A DNA stretch of 64,000 nt from Pseudoscleropodium purum (taxonomy: Eukaryota; Streptophyta; Bryopsida; Hypnales; Brachytheciaceae): the NCBI GenBank assembly GCA_963969395.1, contig OZ017804.1:6696001-6760000 (forward strand). Direction: 5' to 3'. The translations under genes and the position numbers were made by a program. Under the pieces are notes generated by a model, which saw only the letters and a program-made list of their open reading frames with translations, had not been told where the DNA came from and made no database searches. This document shows, one piece after another, positions 11,900-24,383 of this stretch. How positions within the stretch are numbered: position 1 is the first letter of the stretch; each line of letters opens with the position of its first letter.

Positions 11900-14800
11900 A
11901 TAAAGTGACTACACCTAATTACTATATGTTTCAAAAATCAACTTGCAAATTTTTTACTTATAATAAAAGTATAACTTCTATACATGAAACCCAAGGTTTA
12001 ATTTTGGGTACTATCATATATAATCAATGCTTTGAAAATTCATAATTTATACATACAATGTCCCCAAATTATATGCTAAGAGAATGTTGAATCTCCTTTG
12101 ATGCCTAATAAGATCTAATAAAGACTTAAAGAACTTCATATTAGAAACTTGGATAGAAAAACAACAAAATAATTTTCAAAACTTTCCATAGAATATATTT
12201 AGATCTTTATAAATTCTTTTATTCATTCTTTTTGTATTGGTAATGTAAAATAAGATGAGCACACTTGAAAACATAATTTCAAGGAGAACATTTCCATGAG
12301 AGTAACAAATGTATTCTACTTAGGATTTGTTTTTAAACTCAATTCCTACAAATTATTTTTGAAAAAAAGGTGCACTAGATACTAGGGTTAAGATTTGTTT
12401 TGCAACAATCTCACCATTATACTTGGCATTTCTCTATTCCAGTTTAGAAGTGTCAGGAATTTGATTTTTTCTTCGTCACATGTATGTTACATGCAATGAA
12501 ATTGGGACTATCATAGTTCTACTCAAATTTCACGATTTGGATGCTATTTTAATAATATGGCCATATATGATATATATTTTTCTAAATATCATCATTCTAA
12601 TTAATAAGTGTATCAATAAGATAGTAAAGTCTAAGCTCTTCTCTATTGGAAAAACTTCCTATTGTTTAAATTGTACCATTTTAACTCCAAAATGGCCTTG
12701 AAGTCTATTTCTATTTTTGTAGAGTAGTAAAATGTCAATCTGAGCGTGCTTTTGTACATAAATATGAAGGTTTCTATCAATTGTGAAATTAGGGGGTATG
12801 GAAAGATGTGCAATAATTTAGGAATTTTTTGGTTTTGATTACAGATTTTAAAGAACAAAATTATTTGTATAATAAACAATGTAATTCAATATGATTGGCA
12901 TTAGATTTTACTTATATTAACATCTTCACTATCATATCCACAAGTTGGCATGTGTCTAATATTTATCATTGGCATCTTAAATCATACTAGAATGAGTATA
13001 TGTCAATGCATATTATCAACACAAACCATGTATTTACTCTTGATCTTATAGATGTAGCTGTAGTTATCATGATTCTTCTCATTTATATTCATCCAACTTT
13101 TATATATATATATATATTTGTTTCTTGAAATCAAATTTTTGGAATGTAATTGAGCAATGTAAACGAAAATTTAAATTCTAGACTATGTCTATAAGTTCCT
13201 TACATATTTGATGTAAAATGAATTTACAATCATATTGTGACTTATAAGACAATAATTGGTCAAATGGTCTTTAAATGATTAAAAAGATTCCATTGTTGGC
13301 CCCGATTACTAGCATTTGCCTACTCTTTAATCTCCACCATCCTTCATGCATGCTTTACACACAAGTATGATGCTCCACCACTCCAAGACTTTTGATTCAC
13401 ATCAAAATCTTCAACATATATTACAAAGTTTTGCCATAGCACAAAACTCTTGCTATAATGATGTTTTTTATATAATTTTTCTTAACCTTTAAATCCAAAG
13501 TAATCCTAAACCTTTTCCATATAATCCATCCATATTTCATGTTCCTATTTTAAAAATATCTTTGGTCCTCACCAATCTAGTCAGTTTTGGCTTCACATAC
13601 AACAAAGATCTTTTATTCAAATGATGTGGAAATTTTCCAATAAGTTACTAAGCTAGTTGAAAATGTATATATGAAATTTTAGTCTAGCTGAGCTATGCCT
13701 TGACGGTGGTGCATCCATATTGTCGCTATCTCATACTTCTACTTGTAAACTTGTAAATAAATATTAGATCAAGAATAAAATGATGTTGAAATTTTGTAGA
13801 AGACACTGAATCAATACATATATACATAACTCTCAAATTAGATCAGATCTAGTCCTTCAAGGTTCTGGAACCTCTCATATTTTAATTAGCACTCCATTTC
13901 TCTTTTTTTCTAATAGGAAGTTACTTTCAATTTTTTTGTATATGTAGGCCAACTCATTGCAAATATTGACTACAAATCTTATTCTAGTGAAATACTTAAA
14001 ATCAATCACATTACTTCAAAAAGAAAAATCCAAAATGATCACTCCAATAAAACTAAAATACAAGTGAAATCACTTGCATGCAACGTTCAATCCAAGTTTT
14101 AAAAATCACTTTAGACCTTCAATCATGCCTTCCTTCAAGAAAACTTTAAAAGACCAATCCAAATTTTTAATAATGACTCATATCCTAAGCCTTTGTGGCT
14201 TGTTACGAGTTAAACTTTATATTCCAAACTTAGCCTAAATTCCCAAACTACCCAATCTTCAACTAATGAATGGTTCCCAATAAACAACAAACAAATACAA
14301 ACTTATATTACACATAGACACCAACCAAACCTTACCAACCATCAAAGCAATGGTTGGTGAACAACCAAATCATTAATAAACAAATAATCTAAATTTTCAT
14401 CTAATTAAAAGACACATATAGTCAAATTAATGCAAAAAGAAGATAAATGCCTATTATTGAACTAATAACTATATCCTACATTACGATAGTGCTTACAAAT
14501 GGGCGCTTATGACTTAAGGGTTGAATGATTAAGGCATGCCTGTAGGTGATTACAAGTTTTGATAGAGTGTTTGGATTCATCTATTGTGATTACAATAAAT
14601 GTATTGATTTCCTATGAAAATGTAGAAAAATTTGTTGTGTAAATTTTTTAGCAATTTGGCCTAATATTCAATGTAGCCAAATTAAGTTTTGTTCTTTAAA
14701 ATATAAAATTATTCCATTTTGAATTTTTTTAACTTTTTAAGGACCCAAAACATAGAAACTACTTAATCTGATTGAAGTCATTTGAATTTTAAAATATGGA

Positions 14801-16300
14801 TTTTATAGAAATTTTTTCCTTAATTATGATAAACCTAGTACATTTATTGTTTCTATCATTTATGAAATTGTAAAAGAAGTTGCAAATTTCACCCCATAAA
14901 ATAGATATAGATATAATATATGCAGAGTCTAAAGAAGGCTAGAGCTTGTTGCTACAAAATTTGATGCTACAAATTTAGAGAGAGAGAGAGAGAGAGTATC
15001 AAAAAGTTACTGAAAAAATCATACAAAGTACAAAAATCTAGAAGTTTGAAAAAATGGCAAAACTACTATTTTGTGACAATAGAGTCACTGCACCTTAGCT
15101 TGAAAACAACTTCATGTAAAGGTTTTTTGCACTCAAATAGTCTCACACAAATTCTTGTGTGAAGTAAACACAATTTTTTGACTTTCTTTTCTAGAGAATG
15201 AAAATTCTAACAAGTGACTAGAGTGAAATTGGGGAGGTCCTTAATTACATCAATACAAAGACTCTTCTTGTTTGCTCTAGAGTCAATGAGCTTTAGTGGC
15301 AACCTAATGATAAGAAGATTTTCAAATACTAATATATATGTATATTTTAGTAAGGGTCTTGTAGCTCCAAAGGATATTATTTTTTTAATCTTTTTTTAAT
15401 AATTATTATTTTCAACTCTAAAAGTGTAGAAAGTGAAATGCCACGAAATTCACAACACTTTGACACATTTTTGGACACTAAAAAAAATATTGGAATGCAT
15501 TCTACATTGTACTGTGGGAAAAAGTTTTGTACAAAGTGTGAAAAATTTCTAACATGTTGGAAAAAAAGATAGCATCTAAAAAAAACCAAAGAACAATTTT
15601 TTGACACTTCCTATTCCAACACTTTTTCCCACCATCTTTTTTTTCACTTAAGCTATTACACTTTTTTTGACATTCTTGCTAACACATCAAGTTTCACATT
15701 CTTTTCAACACTAAGATAGCAGGTTCATAAATGGCTCACTTAAGCCTACCTAAAACTCATCAATGATTGTAATAGATATCTCAAGAAGCATGTCACATGT
15801 TCCTAAATAGGAGACACATTTAGAACCTACTCCATTTAAGGACCTATTACCTTAAAGAGTTAGAAAACCTGAGAGTTTTTCCAGCATTTTTTCGTGCACT
15901 TCCGGGTCAAAATATTGTTGCAAGGAGTTTTGAAAACAACATCCTTTCGGGAGAAAGGGACAGGTTAAGTTACCGTTGAGCAGGTTGAGGCAAGGAATTC
16001 TCTTGCCCGCTGACGTGAGCATGCTGAGGTAACGCTGAGGTAAGCAACGCTGAGGTCAGGAATGTCTCAGAAGGGGCAGTGACGCTGCTGGAGTGGGGCA
16101 TGCTGAGGGTCATTTTCAGAGCTGCATCAAGCCCAGGTCGAATGATGCTGGCGTCCTTCAGTTTCGGTACAAACCTCGTGGGGAACTTTTTTTAACATCA
16201 CAAAGGCAGTGCTAAAACTAAGATGGGTACCACCACATTTTGCTAATGTGCCTAGTTCCTTAGTTCTTATTATTGAACTGGTCAAATTTTTATATTTAAG
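11900..16300. other. AT-rich intergenic stretch with microsatellites
   Basis: No supported gene. It holds a (TA)n run at 13100-13117, an (AG)n run at about 14977-14996, and from about 15930 to 16150 a more GC-rich patch with several copies of CGCTGAGGT-like words. The open frames are short and lack motifs. Confidence 0.5.
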
Positions 16301-16312
16301 TTACTTGTTGGC

Positions 16313-16735
16313 AAGTGAAAGGAGGTTTCAACGCACCAAAGAACATTGCATTTAAAAATCATTTCTTCTACAGAGGTACATATTGATTTTGGAGACTTAG
16401 ATTAAGTGATGATGGTGATTTCGGGTCAGTGGTGCATTTGGAGGTGCCCACCACACAATTGGTGTGAAGTGTGAAAGGAAGTTCCAATGCACCAAAGAAT
16501 GCGACATTTGAATATTGTATGTGAAAGTTCCGAAGGCTCGATCAAATCTTTTTGGGTGTAGGTTCTTAAATTGTTTCTTCCACATAGGTACACATTGATT
16601 TTGGAGATGTACATTGAGTGATGATGGTGATTTTGGGTTAGTGGTGCACTGTGGGGTGCTCAGTTTATGCTATGAATTTAGAATATGATTGCTTGCAACT
16701 GGTGTGAAGAGTGAAAGGAAGGGTGGTTCTGAAAG
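16313..16735. repeat. direct duplication of ~160-240 bp
   Basis: The block running from GTGAAAGGA through CACCAAAGAA, AGGTACA(T/C)ATTGATTTTGGAG and GATGATGGTGATTT to GGTGTGAAG occurs at about 16313-16470 and again at about 16471-16720. The second copy contains about 80 bp of extra sequence. No gene is apparent; it precedes the duplicated promoter of UGT gene 2. Confidence 0.65.
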
Positions 16736-17280
16736 AATGACCCTTGAAGCAGCAAAGAATCATACATCCTGTCCTTATTGACAGAATTTGCTCAGTCTTG
16801 GTAGAATACAACGAGTCCAGCAAGCGTCTCTATTAAAGACAAGACCCTGGGCGGTATCTCTTTTAAATGTTTAGGGTACCCAATTTTTCTTCCCTAAACC
16901 CTAATTGTGACCTATTTGCTTGCAGATTTTTGCCAGAAATTCGACCTACGCTTGAAACATCTTGAAAATGTCCTGAAAATGGCAGTAAGGCCCACGTTTG
17001 AGACCGAATCTGAGGGTGCGTATACGTGGCTTCTCAATTTTGTCAAAATTAATTCCATTTTGCTGCAGACAATACGTGGTTTGGAAGAAAGCTAGCAACT
17101 AGCTGTGACACTGAGCCTGGTTGCGAATTCTTGAATGGTCGCACTCAGTAGTTCAAGTGGAGCAAAAACTAATTCATAAGTGGTCCACCGATTGCAATAC
17201 CCGTCTCAACGTAAGGTTGAAACGCCAATTTCATTCGAATGTCGGATGTTCACGACACTGTCACTTTTTTTTTCAGCCTG

Positions 17281-20205
17281 GAACACTCTGAATATATCTG
17301 CAGTAGTCTTAGTTTGTGCAGTTGAATGTCACAGTCTTGGCCCACTGAATGGTCCCAATACAGAGAAATTCTCAGTTGAACACTGAAGTTTGTCACATCA
17401 TATCTGAAAAAAGTGGACAAAAATGTACAGACGGAACATGGAAACTCTGAGCTGAACCAGGAATCGTGCAGTGCTCCAGATTGAAGAGAATTTTTTTTAT
17501 TGTCTCAATGGAAGCCAGTAGATCAGCCAGTAGATCAGTGTCCCCGTATGTCACAAAAACTGACCGCAAATTGTGGGTACAGCTCTGTTACTGAAGCATT
17601 GATACCCACAACGTCCCACCTAGGGCAAATGAATCAAAACTAAAGACAAATTGAAGCACACGAGAAGTTGATAACATAAACTTCTGCTGGAGTTATCAAC
17701 CATGATGGGGCGCGTTGCCATTGGATATGCACACGTGAATTACGTGCATACGCTTCTGCTGTCAATTTGAAGCCGCAGAGCCTTCAATTCAGACCTTACA
17801 TCGGACGAGATTCCTATTACTTTAGATCCTGCGAAGAGGGTAAGGTTAAGTCCCATAACCGGCTCGACCGGTTCTGTAGTTCGTGTGCTACTGTCCATGA
17901 TCGCCAGGTCGTGTGTTCGTCGTATTTCTTTGCCGGTGATTAGTTTTCAGTTTCCTTTGGGATATATTTCAGTTATTATCTCCAGGGAACAAATTGAGGG
18001 TACATCGATTAGTACTTAGTCTAATTTTGGTTGATTCCAGAGAGGCTCAAGATGAAGTCCGAGAATGCGAGCAGAAAGTTGCACGCCGTGCTTATCCCGT
18101 TTCCTGCGCAAGGACATGTCACTCCGTTCTTGCAGCTGGCGAAGAAGTTGGTTGCAGTCTATGGCTTCCGCATTACCTTCGTCAACACCACCCACATCCA
18201 TGACCGCTTCATGAAATCTAGAAGCTCCTCAGCCACGCACCCAGATCAGTAAGCAAGCTCAAATCCTCGATGAATACCTTAATCAATGTCTTTCATGTCT
18301 GCTTTCGACAAGCTAGATAGTTTCTTCAGCCAGACGTACGAAGGACATATATGAATGCCTGCAGCTGTACTAGTTCTTATCATGTATGTTCCAGGATTTT
18401 GTTCACAACCAGACTCGAATCGAAATCGTGCACGTCCCAGACCATTGAGTTACAGTCCCTCATAGGACGGGATCGATTTACGTATTTTTCCCTTTCGACT
18501 TGATATTCAAAGCGTTCTTCATTGATCAGGTCCTGAGTGAGTTCATTTTATCAGTATGTTGCTGCAAATTCCAACCTTGTATCCTGAAATTGAAGAGTAA
18601 ACTTGCTTGTGCAGCGAAGGTATTGAGTTCGTCACGGTGTCAGATGGGCTTCCAGAAGATCATCCCCGCCTACGTGACCTCACGGCCTTCTGCAAAGTCA
18701 CATTGGGAATGGGCGCCGTCTTTGAAGAGCTCTTCACCAATCTGCTCAAGAAATCTTCCATCACCTGCATCATCCGGGACAGAATATTTGTTCCAGTGCA
18801 CCACATCGCCAGAAGCTTGGACATCCCCGTGGTGCTATTCGTGACCTTGTCCGCCATTGCCGCACACTGCTGCTACAACCTGAACGCATTCATTGCAACA
18901 GGGATTCTCCCGATCCCAGCTCCTCCAGACGCATCCAATCCGACTACGAATGCAGTGACGCTCACGCTGTCACTGCCGCAGAGTGAGTCCGAAGCGGTAG
19001 CTCGCTCCGCCCCGCTCACTTGCCTTCCTGGTGGCGCTCCCACCATGAGAGTGGAGGATATCCCAACTTACTTACTCACTCACGACCTTGAGAATTTCTG
19101 CATTCGTCTCTTTCTGGAGCATCAGAATCCTCTGTGTCCGGACTGCGATTGCATTCTTCTCAACACATTCTCTGATTTGGAGGGTGATGTCCTGAACGCC
19201 ATGAGAGGGTCCATGAATGAGAATATTTTTGGTGTTGGGCCGCTGGTGTTGGACGCCGCAGCTGTCGATCGCGTGGAAGACGTTTACTTCGCTGGAGCTA
19301 GGAGTGGGTTGTGGGAAGAGGACCCCTTGTCGCTCTCGTGGCTTGACACACAGAATCCAAATTCGGTGATTTTTGTTTCGTTTGGGAGCATTGCCACAGT
19401 CTCTATGGAGCAGATGCAAGAGTTCGCGGCTGGTTTAGAGTCCAGCAACGTCGCGTTCCTGTGGGTCATTCGGCCGGACCTCAGTGACGACACGTCTCAG
19501 AACAAAGAATTTCAAACTATGTTCACGGAGTTTGTGAAACGGACACAGAATCGAGCGCTTCTGGTGCCGTGGGCGCCGCAGACTGCCGTGCTGTCGCATC
19601 CCGCCGTGGGAGCTTTTCTGACGCATTGCGGGTGGAACTCCACCATCGAGAGCATTTCCAGTGGCGTGCCGCTGCTGGGATGGCCTCGATTCGCCGACCA
19701 GAACTCGAATTCTCACTACGTGACGAGCGTTTGGAAAGTTGGTCTGGAGCTCCGACAGAGCGCTGCGGAAGATGGAAGTGCAGTTGTTTTGAAGGAGGAA
19801 ATAGCTCACAAGGTGAAGAAGATCATGGGTGACAGTGAAACAGAGGATCTTGAGGTTTTGGAGATTCGGAGGAGTGCTCGGAATCTGCAGATGTCTGCAA
19901 GGCAGGCCGTTTCTAATGGAGGCTCTTCGCAAGCAGCGTTGTCGCAGTTCGTGGAACTGATCACCAGCTTGAGGACACAAAATGGCTCTAAATCGTAGAA
20001 TTTGGGAGTGTCAAATTTTCTGGTCTCGCATTTTCTATGTAATGAAGTGTTTTTTTGGTGGTGGAAAGTTGATCATTGCATTATGTTCCAAATGTTACGT
20101 GGATTTCTGATTCTGAGGTATTGCTAGCTTAGGTAAGGGATTCTAAGGATTCAAGTAACTTAGCTAAGTATTCGATCTTCTGCTATGATAGTATTGTCCA
20201 AGACA
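17281..20205 (+). repeat. UGT segmental duplication, copy 1 (promoter + gene 2 + 3' flank)
   Basis: The region upstream of gene 2, the whole gene and about 200 bp downstream align with 34787-37385. Shared upstream landmarks include GGACAAAAA(T/C)GTACAGACGG, TGGATATGCACACG and GATCCTGCGAAGAGGGT. Shared downstream landmarks include TCTATGTAATGAA and CTTAGCTAAG. Copy 1 carries about 200 bp extra near 17460-17690. An AT-rich GATATATTT about 85 bp upstream of both start codons is a TATA candidate. Confidence 0.85.
18052..19998 (+). CDS. UDP-glycosyltransferase (family 1), gene 2, two exons
   Basis: Exon 1 is 18052-18248, intron 18249-18614 (phase 2, GTAAGC donor, GTGCAG acceptor), exon 2 18615-19998, giving 526 residues. 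Expected role: cytosolic inverting transfer of a sugar from UDP-sugar to a small-molecule acceptor. His22 in [10 protein letters not shown] and Asp121 in CIIRD form the catalytic pair. The PSPG box spans residues 385-428, starts WAPQ, keeps HCGWNS and ends in Gln. The start is the first ATG in the exon 1 frame; seven sense codons lie upstream in frame but begin with TTG. Splice site and phase agree with genes 1 and 3. If the intron were retained, translation would stop at the TAA inside GTAAGC. The protein is closest to gene 3. The acceptor is unknown. Confidence 0.93.
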
Positions 20206-20219
20206 GTATTTAGAGGACC

Positions 20220-20345
20220 AATGTCACCTATTAGGTAAGGACCCGCTTGAAGTTAATGCGTTAAACGGTTCAGCTACCAGCTGGAACTTCGAACTCTTCA
20301 AACTTTTTATGCAGTCACAACCCACTGCCAATGTATCCATGCCAC
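20220..20345. repeat. repeat A, copy 2 (left piece)
   Basis: Related to 59175-59290 in the same orientation: both carry TCAGCT(A/G)CCAGCTGGAACTT followed by CACTGC.AATGTATCC. The similarity is interrupted at 20346 by a MITE and resumes around 21500-21660 with GCCTCAA(C/T)TATTA(A/G)AGGTTTGTGC. Confidence 0.7.
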
Positions 20346-20348
20346 TAA

Positions 20349-20862
20349 GGGCCGCTTTACATGTAGAGGCCAAGCCAATTTTCCTTGAGGTTGATTGCAC
20401 CAAATTTTAGACCTTTTTGGGCTAGAGGCCGGCCTCAACTACTCACTATGATAAGATTATAATGGGGGCTGATTCTCCCAAGTGTAAAGGTCTTGAGGTC
20501 AAGAAGTTAGGCCAATTTAAAAAAAAACTAGACAGGAGAGAGAGAGACCAAGGCCACTTTATACCTAGTGGCCAATTGCCCAAAATTCAACGGATCTGAT
20601 TTGTTGAAAAAAATAATATTTAGAAAATAGTTTTTTTAATTGAAATCTAACATTGGCCTCCCATTTTTGAAGCACCCAATTCAACAAGCTTGGGTCCTCT
20701 CAAATCATGTCCTCTATAAATAAAAAACTAATTATGTCAAACTGGCTTGGCCTCTAGGTGTAAAGGAATTGGGATCAATTTTAGCATTTTGTCTAATTAC
20801 AAGTGAGGATTCTTGGCCTCTAGTATAGTAAATTGGCCCGGCCTCCAAATGTACAATAATCC
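20349..20862. mobile_element. 514-bp Tourist/Harbinger-like MITE with TAA target duplication
   Basis: TAA flanks both sides (20346-20348 and 20863-20865). The left terminus GGGCCGCTTTACATGTAGAG and the reverse complement of the right terminus GGATTATTGTACATTTGGAG form an imperfect inverted repeat that continues through GGCC(A/G)(A/G)GCCAATTT, about 33 bp in all. There is no coding sequence. The related sequence at 59283 (ACCATTAATACC) lacks the insert and shows the empty site. A three-base TWA target is typical of PIF/Harbinger-mobilised MITEs. Confidence 0.75.
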
Positions 20863-21499
20863 TAAAGTAGTTTGTTCTTAAAGCAACCTTTTAAGAGTTG
20901 GTTGCATTTGGGAGGTAATCAAATTCCTTGAAACAATTATTAGCAAATTTACATAGAATGAAAAATGGAATTTTTCATCTCACCCAAGTTGTATCATATT
21001 TTTTGGACCTCTTAGGTATTAGTTACAAACTCTTGAAGTTGAAATACAAAAGTGTGCCCATGCTTGTTTTTCTTACAAATACTATTTTCATTTCAATGAC
21101 CATTGTGCATTGCAAGCTTCACCAAAATTGCAAAATGACTAAAACGCTGTGAAATTTTAGATGAGTATTTCCAACTTTCTTGTCTTTCACTAATCATAGA
21201 AAGTTCATCATTTAGAATTATTCTCACCAAGATATACTCCTTCATAGTGCATTGGCTTGTTTTTTCATTGACCCTAATAAAACTTCATTCAAACTTAAAC
21301 ATCTACTAAACTTTGTAGTCAAATAATCTGAATATTTTTAGGTGTTTACTCTCAATATGAACTATAAGATCCTACTCTTATATTTAATCCAATCTCAAGC
21401 CAAAAAACAAGCAAACAAATTGCAAACAAGTTCTTGATAGTTTGGGCCCATTTTGAAAGTACATCCATAGCACCTTGGGTCATTAGAGGTTTAAATAGT

Positions 21500-21660
21500 G
21501 AAATTTCAAGTAATGCTTGCTTTTTCAGATGCCCGCTTGGAGCCTCAACTATTAAAGGTTTGTGCATTTAAATATCTTCAATTTTAGAGCTTTGGAATAT
21601 GTAGTTTTAACAAACATGACCAAATTAGTGGTCTATACAACAACAAATGTATTAATTAAA
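21500..21660. repeat. repeat A, copy 2 (right piece)
   Basis: Matches about 59360-59520 in the same orientation (GAGGTTTGTGC, TTTTGGAGCTCTGAAACATG and their variants). The stretch 20866-21490 between the MITE and this piece has no counterpart and no visible gene. Confidence 0.65.
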
Positions 21661-21667
21661 TTAATTG

Positions 21668-21990
21668 AAGGCACATGTGACCTAGGCTCAATGGCTTTGG
21701 TCTTTGCACACCAGTAAAGTGGTCATGAGTTCAAACTTGGACATTGGTAGGGTGCTTACCACCATAGTCCACCCAACTATGGCAGGGTGGAATAACTACC
21801 TTTTCATCTTATAGGGATCTCATATGAGGACTTGAGAATTTCTCAAGGGAAGAAACGTGTCAATTCTTCATTACAGGGTCTACCTCCTAACTGAGGCATT
21901 AAGGATGGAATTCATCATTTAAGTCCATGAGGCTGAGATAGTTGAGCCATTCCCAATAGACACTCCATTCATGCCAATCTTTTCTTCTTC
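21668..21990 (+). mobile_element. candidate tRNA-derived SINE
   Basis: The 5' part reads like a degenerate pol III promoter: a box-A-like TAGGCTCAATGGC about 21683, and a box-B-like GAGTTCAAACTTGG about 21729, at tRNA-like spacing. The tail contains CAGGGTCTACCTCC and ends in a pyrimidine-rich stretch instead of a clear poly(A). The insert separates two pieces of repeat A/B that are adjacent in the copy near 59.5 kb, so it is a real insertion. Exact ends and target duplication were not resolved. Confidence 0.5.
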
Positions 21991-22009
21991 CTCCTTTGAA
22001 CTGATCAAT

Positions 22010-22115
22010 GATTCAACATGCCAATGAAGTAATCACGTATCTGTCTTGACATCACCAGCAAGGAACAAGTTATTTTGCTACGTACTACAACAGAGAAGTC
22101 CTAATCCTCATTCCT
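22010..22115. repeat. repeat B, copy 2 (empty-site copy)
   Basis: Reads TATCTGTCTTGACATCACC..GCAAGGAACA.GTTAT.TTGCTAC and matches 59712-59746 joined to 63588-63610. It lacks the Harbinger element and LINE tail found in the right-hand copy, so it preserves the uninterrupted target. Confidence 0.7.
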
Positions 22116-22139
22116 TAAATTGAGCATTTCAAATCCTGA

Positions 22140-22570
22140 GTACGAGCTAGCTTTATTATTAGTTCTTTGATTTCAAAGCTCTGAAAGCTCAATCTCAACA
22201 TTTCTAAGTGATCTAATAATTAATTGCATAACAAGAAAGATATATCGGTATTGGTATCTTTGTCAATATTGCTAAACTGGCAAGATTCTGAGTGACACCC
22301 ACCAGCATACAGGCAGCGCGCTTTGTGAAAATACCAAAGTCAAGGATCCGACAAATGGATGTTCATGGCTATATTTCAAGGAAATTGCACTTTTTCAGAT
22401 GCCTGTTGCAACCTCTGTTTTCTGATTTATGGTCTTGTTTTTTTAACCCTGAGCTTGAACTGAAATGTCACAATTGTTAGCTTTTTTGAGAAACAGCAAT
22501 TGACCTTATATGCATTCGACTAAGCCAGAAAGCACTTCACCAGCAATCCCAAGTTTTAACAAAATTTAAT
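22140..22570 (-). repeat. UGT downstream-flank repeat, inverted copy
   Basis: Reverse complement of the block at 63620-64000. Landmarks are GTTTTAACAAAATTTAAT at its right end, CTTCACCAGCAATCCC about 22535, and TATCTTTGTCAATATTGC at 22255. All other copies run in the opposite orientation, so this one has been inverted relative to its neighbours. Confidence 0.7.
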
Positions 22571-23077
22571 ACTCGACCTGTCATATGCAAATTCAATCAA
22601 AATCACGGCTGTTCAAGTGCTTCCCATCCCTGCCAGTAACAAAGTTAAGTTCCAAGTTAAGTAAAGAAATTCAACGCACGACACATATTTTGCGACGGCA
22701 AAAATGAGCATATCCCTGCCAGTGGCAAAAATGAGCATTACAAGCACTTCTTTCTTACAAAAGGTGTGGAGTCGTGATTGGTATAGATTATATATGTGTA
22801 CAGCTGCAGCAATCTCAGCCAAAATTACTGAAAATCTACAAATTAAATAAACGGTTTCTTCTACTTCATAAATGCAATAAGAACTTACACTAACTAGCGA
22901 GTTCATTTCCTGCAAGATATTGACTGGAAAGTAAGTGACTGTCCCGAATAGTCTCAAATCAATATACATATTTGACGTTATGGAAGCACAATAGAAACTA
23001 GCTTTTCGTACCGATGCATGAATTAATTGATAAAGCTAAAGAATCATCAACACAGTGATGGAGCTACCCTTGCTTAC

Positions 23078-23273
23078 TAATCAGGCTGCGTGGCTGTGGC
23101 GCTGCAAGATTCATGAAGCGCTCATGGACGTGGGTGGTGTTGACGAACGTAATCCGAAAGCCATGGAATGCGACGTTCTTCACCAGTTGCAAGCACGGCG
23201 TCACATGGCCTTGCGCAGGATATGGAATAATCGGTGCGTGCTACTTCTCCATATTCCCATTCTGGCTCTCCAT
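23078..23273 (-). pseudogene. orphan UGT exon 1
   Basis: On the minus strand, ATG at 23273 opens a UGT first exon closely related to gene 1 exon 1: [14 protein letters not shown] with the catalytic His, then [17 protein letters not shown], then the conserved GTAAGC donor at 23077-23072. It is dead: codon 11 is TAG where gene 1 has Leu, one codon is missing in the LAKKL segment, and a 1-bp deletion shifts the frame after HERFM. About 100 bp of gene-1-like intron follows (22960-23060), then similarity ends. No exon 2 follows; the inverted flank repeat lies there instead. Confidence 0.85.
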
Positions 23274-23439
23274 CTTTGCTGCAGCAGCTGGAGTTCTGTA
23301 TGGAAATCAATAAGCAAATGTGCAAGCTACTTCACGTACTAATGAGCTTGAAATTCATTTCACAGAACAGTGCCGATGGGAAACTCAAAGCAAGGACTAC
23401 ACAAACTAATTGCAATCGATACTAAGTCTTCCACTGCTA

Positions 23440-24380
23440 AGGACTGCGAACCTGCGACGAGCCGGAGCGGCGCGAGCTGGAGTCGCTACGCGACGTAGCG
23501 GGTCCGCCTGCCGGCGAAGGCGACACCCTACGATCTTAATCGGAGGGCTATGATCATTTGGCTTTGAACAGCTTGGATTATCTGCGATCAGGGTTTCAGA
23601 GTTTATACATACTTTCCTTGTGATGTTGTATTTCTTTTTTCCTTCTCTGGTTGCTTACCAATCGCTTGTGTTTAGTTTTGTTTTGCCGTTTTGCAATCTT
23701 GATTAGGGTTACGGTTTAGTTTGCGTCGAGGTTTCTTGCAATGTTGAAGTGTGGAGCGATTTCACTTTCTGATGATCGCTGTAGAGTGCATATTTTAGGT
23801 GTATTTTTTCCTCTATCTATTTGTTTGTTGTTTTGTTTGATTTGTTGTGATACAAATTCTAATTGATTGGAATTTTGATCGATTTTTGCGATTTTGATGG
23901 ATTTTTTCTTGCATTTGCTACAGTGGCATGTATGTCAACTTATTTGAAAAAATGAAAACGATATTAATATTTTTGTTACTTTGTTTTGCTACAAGATCGA
24001 GTTAGTGTAGGTAGTTGCATTTGTTGTAATAAAATAGGTGCAATAATAGCTATGTAGAAGTAGAATTTTGTAGAAGTCTTGTGGTTGATGTCATATTTGT
24101 ATCATCTTAGAGTAGGTGTGTTGATAGTTGTATAATTTTTAAGTTTTACTTGAGTTAGAAAATCCTATAAATTTTAGTGAAACTATCAACACCTTATCTA
24201 CAAATTGTTGATAATTTCACTTTGATGTACATATTGATGTAGTCTATCTAGCTTTTTTTTAAAAGAAATTTCATTTGCTTGAATTGAATTGCATTTGTTA
24301 CCAAGAATGTGTTTTGCTTAATTTTGATTTGCGTGTTTCTGAAGTAGTTTGTAGTTTAGTTTAGATTAGTTAATACAGTA
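23440..24380 (+). other. possible 5' region of the Crypton-like relic
   Basis: A short GC-rich patch (about 23440-23530, with GCGACGAGCCGG and CGCTACGCGACG) is followed by T-rich DNA with no open frame. The order (GC-rich leader, T-rich intron-like DNA, then coding remains from 24384) would fit a promoter/5' UTR and first intron of the recombinase gene, but this is inference. Confidence 0.3.
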
Positions 24381-24383
24381 AAG

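Noticed and set aside
18031..18051. Upstream in-frame extension of UGT gene 2 (and 35297-35326 in gene 3)
   Set aside because: The extension begins with TTG, not ATG; the first ATG in each gene aligns with the conserved start of the other.
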